A stretch of DNA of 64,000 bases, taken from contig CALBWA010000013.1 in the NCBI GenBank assembly GCA_937969505.1, positions 62,001-126,000 on the forward strand, in the 5' to 3' direction. Every line of letters begins with the position of its first letter. Position 1 is the first letter of the stretch. Of this stretch, positions 54,107 through 62,676 are shown piece after piece. The stretch is from an uncultured Erythrobacter sp. (lineage in GTDB: Bacteria; Pseudomonadota; Alphaproteobacteria; Sphingomonadales; Sphingomonadaceae). The notes beneath the pieces were generated by a model. The model was not told where the DNA came from. It was given only the letters and a program-made list of their open reading frames with translations, and did not search any database. A program made the position numbers and the translations under genes.

Positions 54107-54697
54107 TTAGAAGCTCCATTCCTTGGGCCGGTCAAACATGGCCAGAACGGGAATGCCCACTTCGGCGAACGGTTGCAGAGCAACCTTGCCAGCGATTTTG
54201 CGGCCTGAAGCCAGCCTGGTGACACCGCGCTCTACCAACCCAGTCACGATGCGCCCGTTGTCTTCCAGCGCCTTTTCCAGACGAGGAGACAATTGCTCGA
54301 CCGCGCCATCAACAAGAATCAGCGAATAGCTTTTTCGACCACTGCCTTTGCTGGCGGCATCGTCTGCCGACAGCGTATCAAGGTTGGCAACCAGAGGGCG
54401 GAGCAATGCGCCAAGATAAGCCGAGCCGTTTTCAACCACCAGAACATTGTCCTGGGATGTCGGGGCGGCCTGCGCCAGCATCTTGCCGTGCACCACGGGG
54501 GAGGGCAGGAAACGCCCGTCGCCCAAGGGAATCGCTCGATCCATATAAGCCAGTGGCCGGGCCTTTTCAGGCACGAATTCCTCGCGCGGCACAGCGTTCA
54601 TCCGCGACAGCACAAAGGCATCGTTCACGCCGCTGGTGCGCAGCTGGCTGTCGATCATGGCCTTGCGGGCCTTTGTCATATCACTTGGTGTCATCAT
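54107..54697 (-). CDS. Protein-L-isoaspartate O-methyltransferase-like protein
   Basis: The 196-residue protein has the PCMT N-terminus (MIDSQLRTSGVNDAFVLSRMNAVPREEFVPE). Its SAM motif I is degenerate (VLVVENGSAYLGALL where the family has VLEIGTGSGYQ). It may be a non-catalytic relative; the tolC-adjacent PCMT-like gene is common in alphaproteobacteria. Start could be either of two adjacent ATGs (54697, 54694), with AAGAAGAG upstream. It may be expressed with tolC. Confidence 0.82.
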   Translation of the reverse strand: MMTPSDMTKARKAMIDSQLRTSGVNDAFVLSRMNAVPREEFVPEKARPLAYMDRAIPLGDGRFLPSPVVHGKMLAQAAPTSQDNVLVVENGSAYLGALLRPLVANLDTLSADDAASKGSGRKSYSLILVDGAVEQLSPRLEKALEDNGRIVTGLVERGVTRLASGRKIAGKVALQPFAEVGIPVLAMFDRPKEWSF

Positions 54698-54784
54698 ATC
54701 TCTTCTTACTGTATCACACGGATAACACAGTTGGTCAATTCTTCCCACTAAACGCTGCCAGCCGGAACGCCAAGTGCTTTGACG

Positions 54785-54805
54785 CTAAGCCGCACACATG
54801 CTTAG
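54785..54805. promoter_or_regulatory. Inverted repeat CTAAGC-N9-GCTTAG upstream of fumarase
   Basis: A perfect 6-bp inverted repeat lies 37 bases before the fumarase start, just after a TTGACG hexamer at 54778-54783. It could be an operator; it may also be chance. Confidence 0.3.
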
Positions 54806-54841
54806 GGGTTTTGTAATTAGACCGACAGGAGCTTCCCTTCG

Positions 54842-56368
54842 ATGAGCGACATGACCTTAATCCGCGAAGATGATCTGATCGAGACCGTGGCCGATGCGCT
54901 GCAATACATATCCTACTATCATCCGTTGGATTACATCACGGCTCTCGGCAAGGCCTATGAGGCGGAACAAGGCCCTGCAGCCAAGGATGCCATCGCGCAA
55001 ATCCTGACCAACAGCCGCATGTGTGCAGAGGGGCATCGTCCGATCTGCCAGGATACGGGCATCGTCAATGTGTTCGTCAAATGGGGGCAGGATTGCCGGC
55101 TGGAATCCAAACGCAGCCTGCAGGACATTGTCGATGACGGTGTGCGCAAGGCTTACAACCACCCCGAAAACAAACTGCGCGCCTCCATCCTTGCCGACCC
55201 TGCCTTCACCCGCCGCAACACGCGCGATAACACACCTTGCGTTCTCTCGGTCGAAATGGTGCCGGGCAATACAGTGGAGATCGATGTTGCCGCCAAGGGT
55301 GGCGGCAGTGAAAACAAATCCAAGTTCAAGATGATGAACCCGTCGGACAACATCATCGAATGGGTGCTCGAACAAATTCCGTCGATGGGGGCAGGGTGGT
55401 GTCCGCCGGGCATGCTCGGGATTGGTATTGGCGGAACGGCTGAACATTGCATGCGGCTGGCAAAACAAAGCCTGATGGAACCGATCGATATGGCGCAGCT
55501 GAAACAGCGTGGCGCTCAAAACGATCTGGAGCAGTTGCGGATCGACATCTTTGACGCCGTTAATGCACAAGGTGTCGGTGCGCAGGGATTAGGCGGACTG
55601 TCGACCATTCTGGACGTCAAAATCCACGATTGGCCCTGCCACGCCGCCGGCAAACCGGTGGCGATGATCCCCAATTGCGCGGCGACCCGTCACGCCCATG
55701 TCACCATGGATGGATCAGGCCCCGCCTATATCGATCCGCCTGACCTCAGCCAGTGGCCCGATGTACAATGGCAGCCGTCAGCCGAAGCAAAGCGGGTCAA
55801 TCTTGATGAATTGACGCCCGAGATTGTGGCGAGCTGGAAGGCGGGCGATCGCCTTCTGCTCAACGGTGCCATGCTGACTGGGCGCGATGCCGCGCACAAA
55901 CGCATTCATGACATGTTGCAGCGGGGCGAGGAACTGCCGGTCGAGTTCAAGAATCGGGCGATCTATTATGTTGGTCCGGTTGACCCGGTGATGGGTGAAG
56001 TGGTGGGGCCCGCCGGTCCGACCACCGCCACTCGAATGGACAAATTTACCGAAATGATGCTCGATCTTGGCCTGCTTGCCATGATCGGCAAGGCGGAACG
56101 CGGGGCTGATGCGGTGGATGTGATCAGCCGGTTCAAAGTGTCTTATCTGATGGCAGTGGGCGGTGCAGCCTATCTTGTCAGCCGTGCGATCAAGGAGGCA
56201 AAAGTTGTTGCTTTTGAAGATCTTGGCATGGAAGCGATCTATGAATTCACAGTTCAGGATATGCCGGTGACGGTGGCCGTCGACAGCACGGGCGAGAATG
56301 TTCACAAAACCTCGCCCGCCCTTTGGAAAGACCGGATTGCCAAGGAAAACCTGCTGGAAGGCACCTGA
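54842..56368 (+). CDS. fumA: Class I fumarate hydratase (iron-sulfur)
   Basis: The 508-residue oxygen-sensitive [4Fe-4S] hydratase interconverts fumarate and malate in the TCA cycle. It carries both N-terminal alpha-type (GHRPICQDTGIVNVFVKWG near 65) and C-terminal beta-type (VGPAGPTTATRMDKFTEMML near 390) fumarase domains in one chain. A cluster cysteine lies in the ICQDTG motif; others follow in IPNCAATRH and CPPGM-like segments. ATG has an AGGAG ribosome-binding site. Confidence 0.95.
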   Translation: MSDMTLIREDDLIETVADALQYISYYHPLDYITALGKAYEAEQGPAAKDAIAQILTNSRMCAEGHRPICQDTGIVNVFVKWGQDCRLESKRSLQDIVDDGVRKAYNHPENKLRASILADPAFTRRNTRDNTPCVLSVEMVPGNTVEIDVAAKGGGSENKSKFKMMNPSDNIIEWVLEQIPSMGAGWCPPGMLGIGIGGTAEHCMRLAKQSLMEPIDMAQLKQRGAQNDLEQLRIDIFDAVNAQGVGAQGLGGLSTILDVKIHDWPCHAAGKPVAMIPNCAATRHAHVTMDGSGPAYIDPPDLSQWPDVQWQPSAEAKRVNLDELTPEIVASWKAGDRLLLNGAMLTGRDAAHKRIHDMLQRGEELPVEFKNRAIYYVGPVDPVMGEVVGPAGPTTATRMDKFTEMMLDLGLLAMIGKAERGADAVDVISRFKVSYLMAVGGAAYLVSRAIKEAKVVAFEDLGMEAIYEFTVQDMPVTVAVDSTGENVHKTSPALWKDRIAKENLLEGT

Positions 56369-56466
56369 CGGGCGGCAGATACGCTGCGACAGGCATTCGA
56401 TGAACTGCCAACCGGCGCCGACGACCGATTGGCCACGCGGAGCTGCGCGGTCTATTGCGAGTGGCA

Positions 56467-57693
56467 ATGAAGCCGCTTGAAACCCACGAAACGCCGGGCG
56501 TGCCCTTTCGCGCCGTCCTGCTGTCGGTCGCTGGATTGTGGCTGACCTATTTTGTCATCGCCACATTGCGGTGGGAAATCATCTCTGCCCAGAACGCAGT
56601 GCAGATGATGCAATTGCGTGCCATCGTGACCGTTGCGGGCATGGCGGTTACCCTGGTCCTGTGGTCGATCATCCGCCTGTTCGATGCACGCTCGATCTGG
56701 GTCAAGGCGCTTGCAGCCTTGATAGTCGCCATGCCGGTTTCGGTCCTGCTTGCGCATATCAATGACTATGTTTTTTCCGAGATGAACGCCTATTTCATGG
56801 CCGAGGCCGAGCAAGTCTTTCCTGACACGTCGGGCAATATCTTTGTCGACACGCGAACTGGGCCTGACTCAACGGGTGATGATCGCGGCACAGTTGGTTC
56901 AGTCAAGATCCCTCCTCCACCGCCGGGGGCAGACGCGAAATCCAAAATGGGCGGCGTGTTCGGCTATCTGCGCCCTTTGAGCGAGCTTGCCTTCAGCCGT
57001 TATTTCATGCTGCTCGCCTGGGCCTCGCTCTATTTCTCACTGCTGGCGATCTCGCAGGCGCGGCTGGCAGAGCGGCGTGAGCAGCGGTTTCGCAGTGCGG
57101 CCAAGGCGGCAGAATTGCGCAGCCTGCGCTATCAGGTTAACCCGCATTTCCTGTTTAACGCGCTCAATTCGCTGTCCGCATTGGTGATGACGGGCAAGGC
57201 CAGCCGGGCAGAGGCCATGATCCAGACCCTGTCAAACTTCTATCGGCACAGTCTGGCCGATGATCCGACGTCGGATGTGACACTCGAGGATGAGATTGAC
57301 CTTCAACGGCTTTATCTCACCATCGAGGAAGTGCGCTTTCCCGAGCGGTTGGTGTGCAATTTTGACATCCCGGCCGACCTTCTCAGCGCACGGGTGCCGG
57401 GCATGATCCTGCAGCCGCTGGTCGAAAACTCGGTCAAATATGCTGTTTCGGCAGTAACGCGCCCCGTGACGATCAATATTTCCGCGCGGGAGGAGTTTGA
57501 CCGGCTGGTGATCGCCGTCAGCGATGATGGACCTGGCGTGCCCGAAGGGGCCTCGCATGGCTTTGGCATTGGTCTGGCCAATGTTCGCGACCGGCTGGAA
57601 GCGCGCTTCGGATCTGATGTAATCCTGTCCTCCGGCCCAATTCCGGGTGGATACAGAAACGAGATTCGCATACCTTTGACCCGTAATGGCTGA
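56467..57693 (+). CDS. LytS/YehU-type sensor histidine kinase
   Basis: The 408-residue protein has four or so N-terminal membrane segments and the His-kinase domain with the phosphorylated His in QVNPHFLFNALNSLSALV near 225. It has an ATPase region with LQPLVENSVKYA near 320 and DDGPGVPEG near 360. A Pro-rich loop (SVKIPPPPPGAD) precedes the last membrane helices. It overlaps the LytTR regulator by eight bases and so forms a two-component pair. The signal is unknown. Confidence 0.9.
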   Translation: MKPLETHETPGVPFRAVLLSVAGLWLTYFVIATLRWEIISAQNAVQMMQLRAIVTVAGMAVTLVLWSIIRLFDARSIWVKALAALIVAMPVSVLLAHINDYVFSEMNAYFMAEAEQVFPDTSGNIFVDTRTGPDSTGDDRGTVGSVKIPPPPPGADAKSKMGGVFGYLRPLSELAFSRYFMLLAWASLYFSLLAISQARLAERREQRFRSAAKAAELRSLRYQVNPHFLFNALNSLSALVMTGKASRAEAMIQTLSNFYRHSLADDPTSDVTLEDEIDLQRLYLTIEEVRFPERLVCNFDIPADLLSARVPGMILQPLVENSVKYAVSAVTRPVTINISAREEFDRLVIAVSDDGPGVPEGASHGFGIGLANVRDRLEARFGSDVILSSGPIPGGYRNEIRIPLTRNG

Positions 57694-58447
57694 CACTGAC
57701 ACCCCCCCATCCGTATTGCGAACCCTGATCGTTGATGATGAACCGCTTGCGGTTGAGCGCATGCAGGTGATCTGCGCGGGATTGGATGCAATCAATGTTG
57801 TGGGCACGGCGAGCGACGGTGAAGCGGCGTTGCGTCTGATCGAGGCACTTAAACCCGACCTTGTCCTGCTCGACATGACCATGCCAAAGCTCGACGGGTT
57901 GGGCGTGGCCGGCGCGCTGAACAAATATGATGGCGACGTTCGTCCGGCGGTCATCTTCGTGACTGCGCATGATGATTTCGCGGTAGAAGCCTTCGATCTG
58001 GATGCGGTTGATTATGTTCTCAAACCCGTGGCGGCCGACCGGTTGGGCCGCGCGATAGAGCGTGCCGCGGCGCGGCGCGGCCCTGGTGGCAGCGTCGCCA
58101 GCGACTGGCTGGAGGAATTGTGGGTTCCGCACCGTTCCGAGTTGCTGCGCATTGCCGTCAGCGAAGTGGGCCGGGTCGATGCAGAGCGTGACTATGTCCG
58201 CTTGCATGTCGGCGAGGGTGAAGAGGCGCGGTCTTACCTGCTGCTGCAGACCATTGCCGGCCTTGAAAAGAAGCTCAATCCTGCAGAGTTCATTCGGATT
58301 CACCGCTCAACCATTCTGCGCAAGGATCGCATTCGCGGCTTGCGCCATGATGGGTTGGGGGTCTGGTCGGCTGAAATTGAGGATGGCGAAGCGCTCAGGA
58401 TCGGGCGCACCTATCTGCCCAAGGTCAAGGCGATGGCTGGCCGCTAG
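57686..58447 (+). CDS. LytTR-family response regulator
   Basis: The 253-residue protein has a receiver domain (LIVDDEPLAVERM at residue 13, phosphorylated Asp in LVLLDMTMPKLDG near 63, conserved Lys in DYVLKPVAADRL near 112). A LytTR DNA-binding domain follows (VDAERDYVRLHVG near 170 and FIRIHRSTILRKD near 205). It would act with the upstream kinase. The overlapping genes are translationally coupled. Confidence 0.92.
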   Translation: MADTDTPPSVLRTLIVDDEPLAVERMQVICAGLDAINVVGTASDGEAALRLIEALKPDLVLLDMTMPKLDGLGVAGALNKYDGDVRPAVIFVTAHDDFAVEAFDLDAVDYVLKPVAADRLGRAIERAAARRGPGGSVASDWLEELWVPHRSELLRIAVSEVGRVDAERDYVRLHVGEGEEARSYLLLQTIAGLEKKLNPAEFIRIHRSTILRKDRIRGLRHDGLGVWSAEIEDGEALRIGRTYLPKVKAMAGR

Positions 58448-58491
58448 AGCCAGACGATACTGCGACAGGGCAACTCCAGGATTTTACAAAC

Positions 58492-58563
58492 TCGCACTTT
58501 TCCCAGGGTGCAGTGTACATAAAAGTGCGACCCAAGCCCAGGGACTGGAAGGGCTTGGGTCGC
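58492..58563. terminator. Two overlapping perfect hairpins between LytTR gene and urcA-like gene
   Basis: Hairpin A is TCGCACTTTT (58492-58501) against AAAAGTGCGA (58521-58530). Hairpin B is GCGACCCAAGCCC (58527-58539) against its perfect 13-bp complement (58551-58563). They share GCGA and so cannot form fully together. On the minus strand hairpin B is followed by ACTTTTAT, so it probably ends the UrcA transcript; hairpin A may end the plus-strand operon. Confidence 0.65.
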
Positions 58564-58595
58564 AGGCCGTGCCGGGGCACAAGGGTTGTGGGGCT

Positions 58596-58901
58596 TCAGC
58601 CTCCGCGTTGATCTTTTGCTACCAGTGTCGCGATCTGCTGCTTCACGCTCTTTACAGCATTGTCATAGCAAGCGCGCTTGCTGCGTGACTGGATGCGGGT
58701 GCCGGTTGTGTTGGTGGAAAGTTCGCAAATCTGGCGCGCGGCAACATCCACACGCTGGTCCAGCTTGGCCTGACCTTCAGGAGTCGAAAGATTCAGATCG
58801 CGATAGCTGATCTGCATCGACTGGTCAGGGGCGTCGGCGGCCAGAGCTGGCGTGGCGACAAGTGCAATTCCTGCGGCGGCGGTCATAAGGGTCTTCATCA
58901 T
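58596..58901 (-). CDS. UrcA family protein
   Basis: The 101-residue secreted protein has a signal peptide (MMKTLMTAAAGIALVATPALAA) and one Cys pair (in ARQICEL and KRACYDNAV). The YRDLNLSTPEGQAKLDQRVDVAARQIC stretch is the UrcA signature. UrcA proteins are found in sphingomonads and other alphaproteobacteria; role unknown. Confidence 0.88.
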   Translation of the reverse strand: MMKTLMTAAAGIALVATPALAADAPDQSMQISYRDLNLSTPEGQAKLDQRVDVAARQICELSTNTTGTRIQSRSKRACYDNAVKSVKQQIATLVAKDQRGG

Positions 58902-59007
58902 GTCTATCCTCCATCTGCGGATCTCTTCGGGGGGTGGGAGACCTTGTTCGCGATTTAAGAAATAGCCGGGATGGGTGCCGCGCGCATGCGATGCTCGACA
59001 ATTGCCA

Positions 59008-59373
59008 ATGGGCCTTCGATCGGCGATGCTGTATCAGGACGACGGTGATAAAACGCCCGATGAACGACAATTCCAAACCGACGAAGGGTTTCGCAACTTT
59101 GTAACAATGGCCATTGCGCTCATCTTTCTCCTCGGCATCGCCAACTTCGCGCTTCACAAGGCAGTGATGGAAAGCGGGCACCCTTTGCTGGGTCAGATGC
59201 CATGGTTTGTGCAGACCATGGGCGGCAAGTTGACCTTTATGACCGAATTTCTGGTTCTGCTGGCAGCCATGATGCTGGCGGCCAACGGGTGGGCTGGTCT
59301 GTTCTGGGCCTATCTGATTTATACCGGGCTCAATGCGCTGGCGGCGTGGTTGATTTTCAGCGACCGTATATAA
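59008..59373 (+). CDS. Small membrane protein
   Basis: The 121-residue product has a charged N-terminus (YQDDGDKTPDERQFQTDEGFRN) and three hydrophobic helices (FVTMAIALIFLLGIANFAL, LTFMTEFLVLLAAMMLAA and FWAYLIYTGLNALAAWLIF). I do not recognise the family. ATG at 59026 is an alternative start. It precedes a phosphoesterase gene by 79 bases. Confidence 0.6.
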   Translation: MGLRSAMLYQDDGDKTPDERQFQTDEGFRNFVTMAIALIFLLGIANFALHKAVMESGHPLLGQMPWFVQTMGGKLTFMTEFLVLLAAMMLAANGWAGLFWAYLIYTGLNALAAWLIFSDRI

Positions 59374-59452
59374 CGCGTCAAATCAAACAGCTGCGCCGTG
59401 ACGCTCAGGCCCGTCAATCGAACGCACACCGAAAGGCTTTCACAGGACATTT

Positions 59453-60196
59453 ATGGCAACTCGTCTGTTTCACCTTAGCGATCCGCATTTTGGCGTTGAA
59501 AACGAAGCCGCGCTTGCCAGTTTTGCACAGGCCGTAGCCGATGAAGCGCCCGATGCCATCATTTGTTCAGGCGATCTCACCCAGCGCGCAACCCATGCGC
59601 AGTTTGACGCGGCGGCGGAATGGTTTGCCCGGTTCGATTGCCCGGTTGTGCTGTGTGCGGGCAATCATGACATGCCCTATTACAATCTTTGGGAACGCTT
59701 CACCACGCCGTACAAGCGTTTCCAATCGCTCTATGCCGAAGTTGGCAGCGGTTTTGAATCAGATGATGTGGTGCTGGTTCCGCTGGTCACCACCGTACGG
59801 GCGCAACCTCGCTTTCCCTGGTCGGACGGATTTGTCCGCAAGCGGCCCCTGGCGGGCACGGTCAGGCAATTGCGCGGTATGATTGCCGACACGCGGCTGA
59901 AACTGGTGTTCTGCCATCACCCCCTTCTGGCTCATGATGATGCAGCGTCCAATCCGACCATCGGCGGCGATGAAGCTTTCGCCGAAATTGCTGCGAGCGG
60001 CGCTGACGCAGTCATTTCGGGCCATGTCCACATCCCGTTTGACCAGAAGCGCGAGCGCGGGGGCCACACGATGCGGATGATCGGCACCGGGACGCTTTCG
60101 ACCCGGCTGCGCGGGAGCCCGCCATGTTATCACGTGCTGACCTGCTCAAGGGATGAAGGGATCGGTGTGGAACGGCGCGAGCTAGACCCGGAATGA
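59453..60196 (+). CDS. Calcineurin-like metallophosphoesterase
   Basis: The 247-residue enzyme has the metal motifs SDPHFG near residue 9 (DxH), GDLT near 40 (GDxx), GNHD near 70, CHHPLL near 155 and GHVH near 186. This is the CpdA/YfcE-like fold; hydrolysis of cyclic nucleotides or other phosphodiesters is possible. It is a stand-alone gene followed by a strong terminator. Confidence 0.9.
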   Translation: MATRLFHLSDPHFGVENEAALASFAQAVADEAPDAIICSGDLTQRATHAQFDAAAEWFARFDCPVVLCAGNHDMPYYNLWERFTTPYKRFQSLYAEVGSGFESDDVVLVPLVTTVRAQPRFPWSDGFVRKRPLAGTVRQLRGMIADTRLKLVFCHHPLLAHDDAASNPTIGGDEAFAEIAASGADAVISGHVHIPFDQKRERGGHTMRMIGTGTLSTRLRGSPPCYHVLTCSRDEGIGVERRELDPE

Positions 60197-60248
60197 CAGG
60201 CAAGGCCTGAAAGGGCGGGTCGTTCATTCGTCTTGTAAACGCACAAAG

Positions 60249-60279
60249 AAAAAGGGCGACCCGTCGGGGCCGCCCTTTT
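60249..60279. terminator. Bidirectional terminator between phosphoesterase and rpsI
   Basis: AAAAGGGCGACCC/GGGGCCGCCCTTTT with a GTC loop has A-rich and T-rich flanks in both directions. It lies in the 104-base convergent gap. Confidence 0.88.
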
Positions 60280-60300
60280 GCTGTACCAGAGGCTGAAAAA

Positions 60301-60894
60301 TCAGCGCTTCGAGAACTGGAAGCTACGACGTGCCTTGGCCCGGCCGTACTTCTTACGCTCAACCACGCGGCTATCGCGCGTGAGGAAGCCGGCTGCCTTG
60401 ACGGTCGAGCGCAGAGCTGGCTCGTAACGGGTCAGTGCCTGGGCAATGCCATGCTTTACCGCACCAGCCTGGCCGGACAGACCGCCGCCGCGAACAGTGG
60501 CGATCACATCATACTGGCCTTCACGCTCGGTGATGGTGAAAGGCTGGTTGATGATCAGGCGCAGCGTAGGGCGTGCAAAATAAACGTCCTGTTCCTTGCC
60601 ATTGATCGTGACCACACCCTTGCCCGGCTTGATCCAAACGCGGGCGACCGCATCCTTGCGGCGACCGGTTGCATAGGCGCGGCCTTGCTTGTCGAGCTCC
60701 TGCTCACGCAGCGGCATGGTTTCGACCACAACGTTTTCAGCTGTGGCGGCATCCGCTGCAGGCGCGTCACCGGCGATATCCTTGAGATCGGCCAGATCGG
60801 TCACGGTTGTGCTCTCGGTTGCAGCCTCAGCCGGAGCTTCGGTGGTTGCAGCCGTTTCTTCAACTTTCGTCTCGGCGTTCTTTTCATCAGCCAT
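60301..60894 (-). CDS. rpsI: 30S ribosomal protein S9 with acidic N-terminal extension
   Basis: The 197-residue product contains the S9 core in its last about 130 residues ([21 protein letters not shown] and the C-terminal [17 protein letters not shown]). The first about 65 residues are Ala/Glu/Thr-rich and lack any known domain. The extension occurs in related sphingomonads. The start overlaps the rplM stop by one base. Confidence 0.96.
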   Translation of the reverse strand: MADEKNAETKVEETAATTEAPAEAATESTTVTDLADLKDIAGDAPAADAATAENVVVETMPLREQELDKQGRAYATGRRKDAVARVWIKPGKGVVTINGKEQDVYFARPTLRLIINQPFTITEREGQYDVIATVRGGGLSGQAGAVKHGIAQALTRYEPALRSTVKAAGFLTRDSRVVERKKYGRAKARRSFQFSKR

Positions 60895-61373
60895 TATGCG
60901 GAAACCTTGTTCTTGCGATTCAAAGAGGCAACATCGAGCACTTCGGGCTTCTGGCCGTCATGCGGGTGCTCGGTACCGTTATACAGGTGCAGGGCGCGCA
61001 TCTGGTCGCGTCCCAGCGGGCCGCGCGGAATCATCCGCTCAACCGCTTTTTCAAGCACGCGGTGCGGGAAACGACCTTCCAGGATCTTGGCAGGGGTGGT
61101 TTCCTTGATTCCGCCGACATAGCCGGTGTGCTTGTAATAGGTCTTGGTGTTCGCCTTGTTGCTGGTGAACTTCACCTTGTCGGCATTGATCACGATAACG
61201 TGGTCGCCGCAGTCAACATGCGGGGTATAGCTTGGCTTGTGCTTGCCGCGCAGGTGATTGGCGATGATGGCCGCCAACCGACCGACGACGAGATTTTCCG
61301 CGTCGATCAGGATCCATTTCTTTTCGACCTCGGCCGGTTTGATCGACCGGGTCTGCTTGCTGAGCGCCTTCAT
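60894..61373 (-). CDS. rplM: 50S ribosomal protein L13
   Basis: The 159-residue ribosomal protein has the L13 signature ([27 protein letters not shown] and [38 protein letters not shown]). rplM-rpsI is a conserved pair. The 240 bases upstream to the next gene hold no visible gene and should contain its promoter. Confidence 0.97.
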   Translation of the reverse strand: MKALSKQTRSIKPAEVEKKWILIDAENLVVGRLAAIIANHLRGKHKPSYTPHVDCGDHVIVINADKVKFTSNKANTKTYYKHTGYVGGIKETTPAKILEGRFPHRVLEKAVERMIPRGPLGRDQMRALHLYNGTEHPHDGQKPEVLDVASLNRKNKVSA

Positions 61374-61613
61374 GGGTCAGTGTCCTAAATTGGTCGGGCA
61401 TTGGCGCAATGGCCAAAGCCGCATGGGTAAATTGTTCTAAATGGCCAGCAGGGGATGCTCCCTGGCTGGTTCAGATGCGCGCATTTGTCGTTTTGCACTC
61501 CGCAAGTCAAGCAAAACAGCGCCTTTCAGCGGAGGTAAAATAATACCTCGCCGACTGAGCCCTGCTGAATGGTGGCGCAGACCGGGCTTGCGAGACCGGC
61601 AATCGGGCCGAAA

Positions 61614-62336
61614 TCAGATCGGGAGCAGGGCCCAGGTTTCGCGCGATACACGCGTGCTGCCGCCAATTGTGGTGGTGATCAACCTTTGTGCTTCGTCCAG
61701 CCAGCCACAATCAGCTTGTGACCGGGCCCAATATTCCAACCGGAACTCGCCTGTTTCGCCGCCGGGCAGATTGACCGGTTGGACCGTTTCGATCGTTCCA
61801 CCGGCGGGATGCAACAGATCGGGCGGCAATGTTTCGAGCAGGGGTTGGGCCTGACTTTGTATCTGAACCATGTATTGGCGCAGCTGTTCGCGGCGAACCT
61901 GGCTTGCGCCGCGCTGCGCAAATGCGCTTTCAGCCAGAGCGACCGCCTTGGCGACCTGATCGCAGGCCGACAACGCACCGGTCGTTAAGATCAAGCCGCT
62001 GGGAGACAGGCGAATCGGGAAAAGTCCGCTAACTGTGCGGCCCCGTTCCAGCTCGGCAAAGGGAGCAAGCGCGGGCGGCGCATCCACCTCAACTGCAATC
62101 TCCTCTCCTTGCAATTGCAAACCACCAGCGCTCAGCGGGTCGGGCTGGAATGCCACCCGCCATTCGCGAACAATCGTTATAAACGCCCCGTCGGCCAGTT
62201 CGCGGGCAATGCTGCGTCTCAGCTTCCACTGTCCCGGCGGCGGTATCAGTTGGTGCATCGCCAATGCGGGCGAAGCAAAACCAATCCCGGTCGCCATCGA
62301 CATGCCCAGCCAGGCGCGCCTCGTCATCGAAACCAT
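61614..62336 (-). CDS. Secreted protein of unknown function with twin-arginine-like signal
   Basis: The 240-residue product begins MVSMTRRAWLGMSMATGIGFASPALA, which has a TRRAWLG twin-arginine-like box and a signal peptidase site. The mature part has no recognisable domain, only two Cys in the C-terminal half. The ATG at 62336 has an AGGGG ribosome-binding site. It is last in a ctaA-cutA-hypothetical operon. Confidence 0.7.
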   Translation of the reverse strand: MVSMTRRAWLGMSMATGIGFASPALAMHQLIPPPGQWKLRRSIARELADGAFITIVREWRVAFQPDPLSAGGLQLQGEEIAVEVDAPPALAPFAELERGRTVSGLFPIRLSPSGLILTTGALSACDQVAKAVALAESAFAQRGASQVRREQLRQYMVQIQSQAQPLLETLPPDLLHPAGGTIETVQPVNLPGGETGEFRLEYWARSQADCGWLDEAQRLITTTIGGSTRVSRETWALLPI

Positions 62337-62340
62337 GATG

Positions 62341-62658
62341 TTACCCCTTGCCACACAATGAGCCGAGCCAATCGCGCGCCGATGCATTCGCAGCATCGCA
62401 GACCCAACCCATGACTGCAGGTGTATCATAGGGATGCAGAGCGCCCAAGCGGTCGACGGCCTCGATTAAAATCTTGTCATCGGTCTTGCAAATCAGGCCA
62501 ACTTCGCTGGCGTTGCCGCGCTCGCCCTTCCATACAAACAGCGATTCCACCGCGGGCAGGATATTGGCACAGGCGATCAGCTTCTCATCCAGCAAGGTAT
62601 TGGCCACCGTCCGGGCCGAGGCTGTGTCGGGGAAGGGGCACCAGATCATCGCCGCCAT
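62341..62658 (-). CDS. cutA: Divalent-cation tolerance protein CutA
   Basis: The 105-residue product has the CutA1 pattern (CPFPDTASARTVANTLLDEKLIACANILPAVESLFVWKGE and HPYDTPAVMGW). It forms trimers like PII proteins. In related bacteria the copper-tolerance role is uncertain. It lies four bases before the hypothetical gene and 18 bases after ctaA. Confidence 0.93.
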   Translation of the reverse strand: MAAMIWCPFPDTASARTVANTLLDEKLIACANILPAVESLFVWKGERGNASEVGLICKTDDKILIEAVDRLGALHPYDTPAVMGWVCDAANASARDWLGSLCGKG

Positions 62659-62676
62659 TGCGTGGCTCCCATTGCC

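Noticed and set aside
58448-58595. Overlapping hairpins as a transposon end or REP element
   Set aside because: No target duplication or adjacent transposase is visible, and only one copy was noticed in the window.
59453-60196. Phosphoesterase as the missing ligase-associated phosphoesterase
   Set aside because: It lies 48 kb away from the ligase and its motifs fit general calcineurin-like enzymes.
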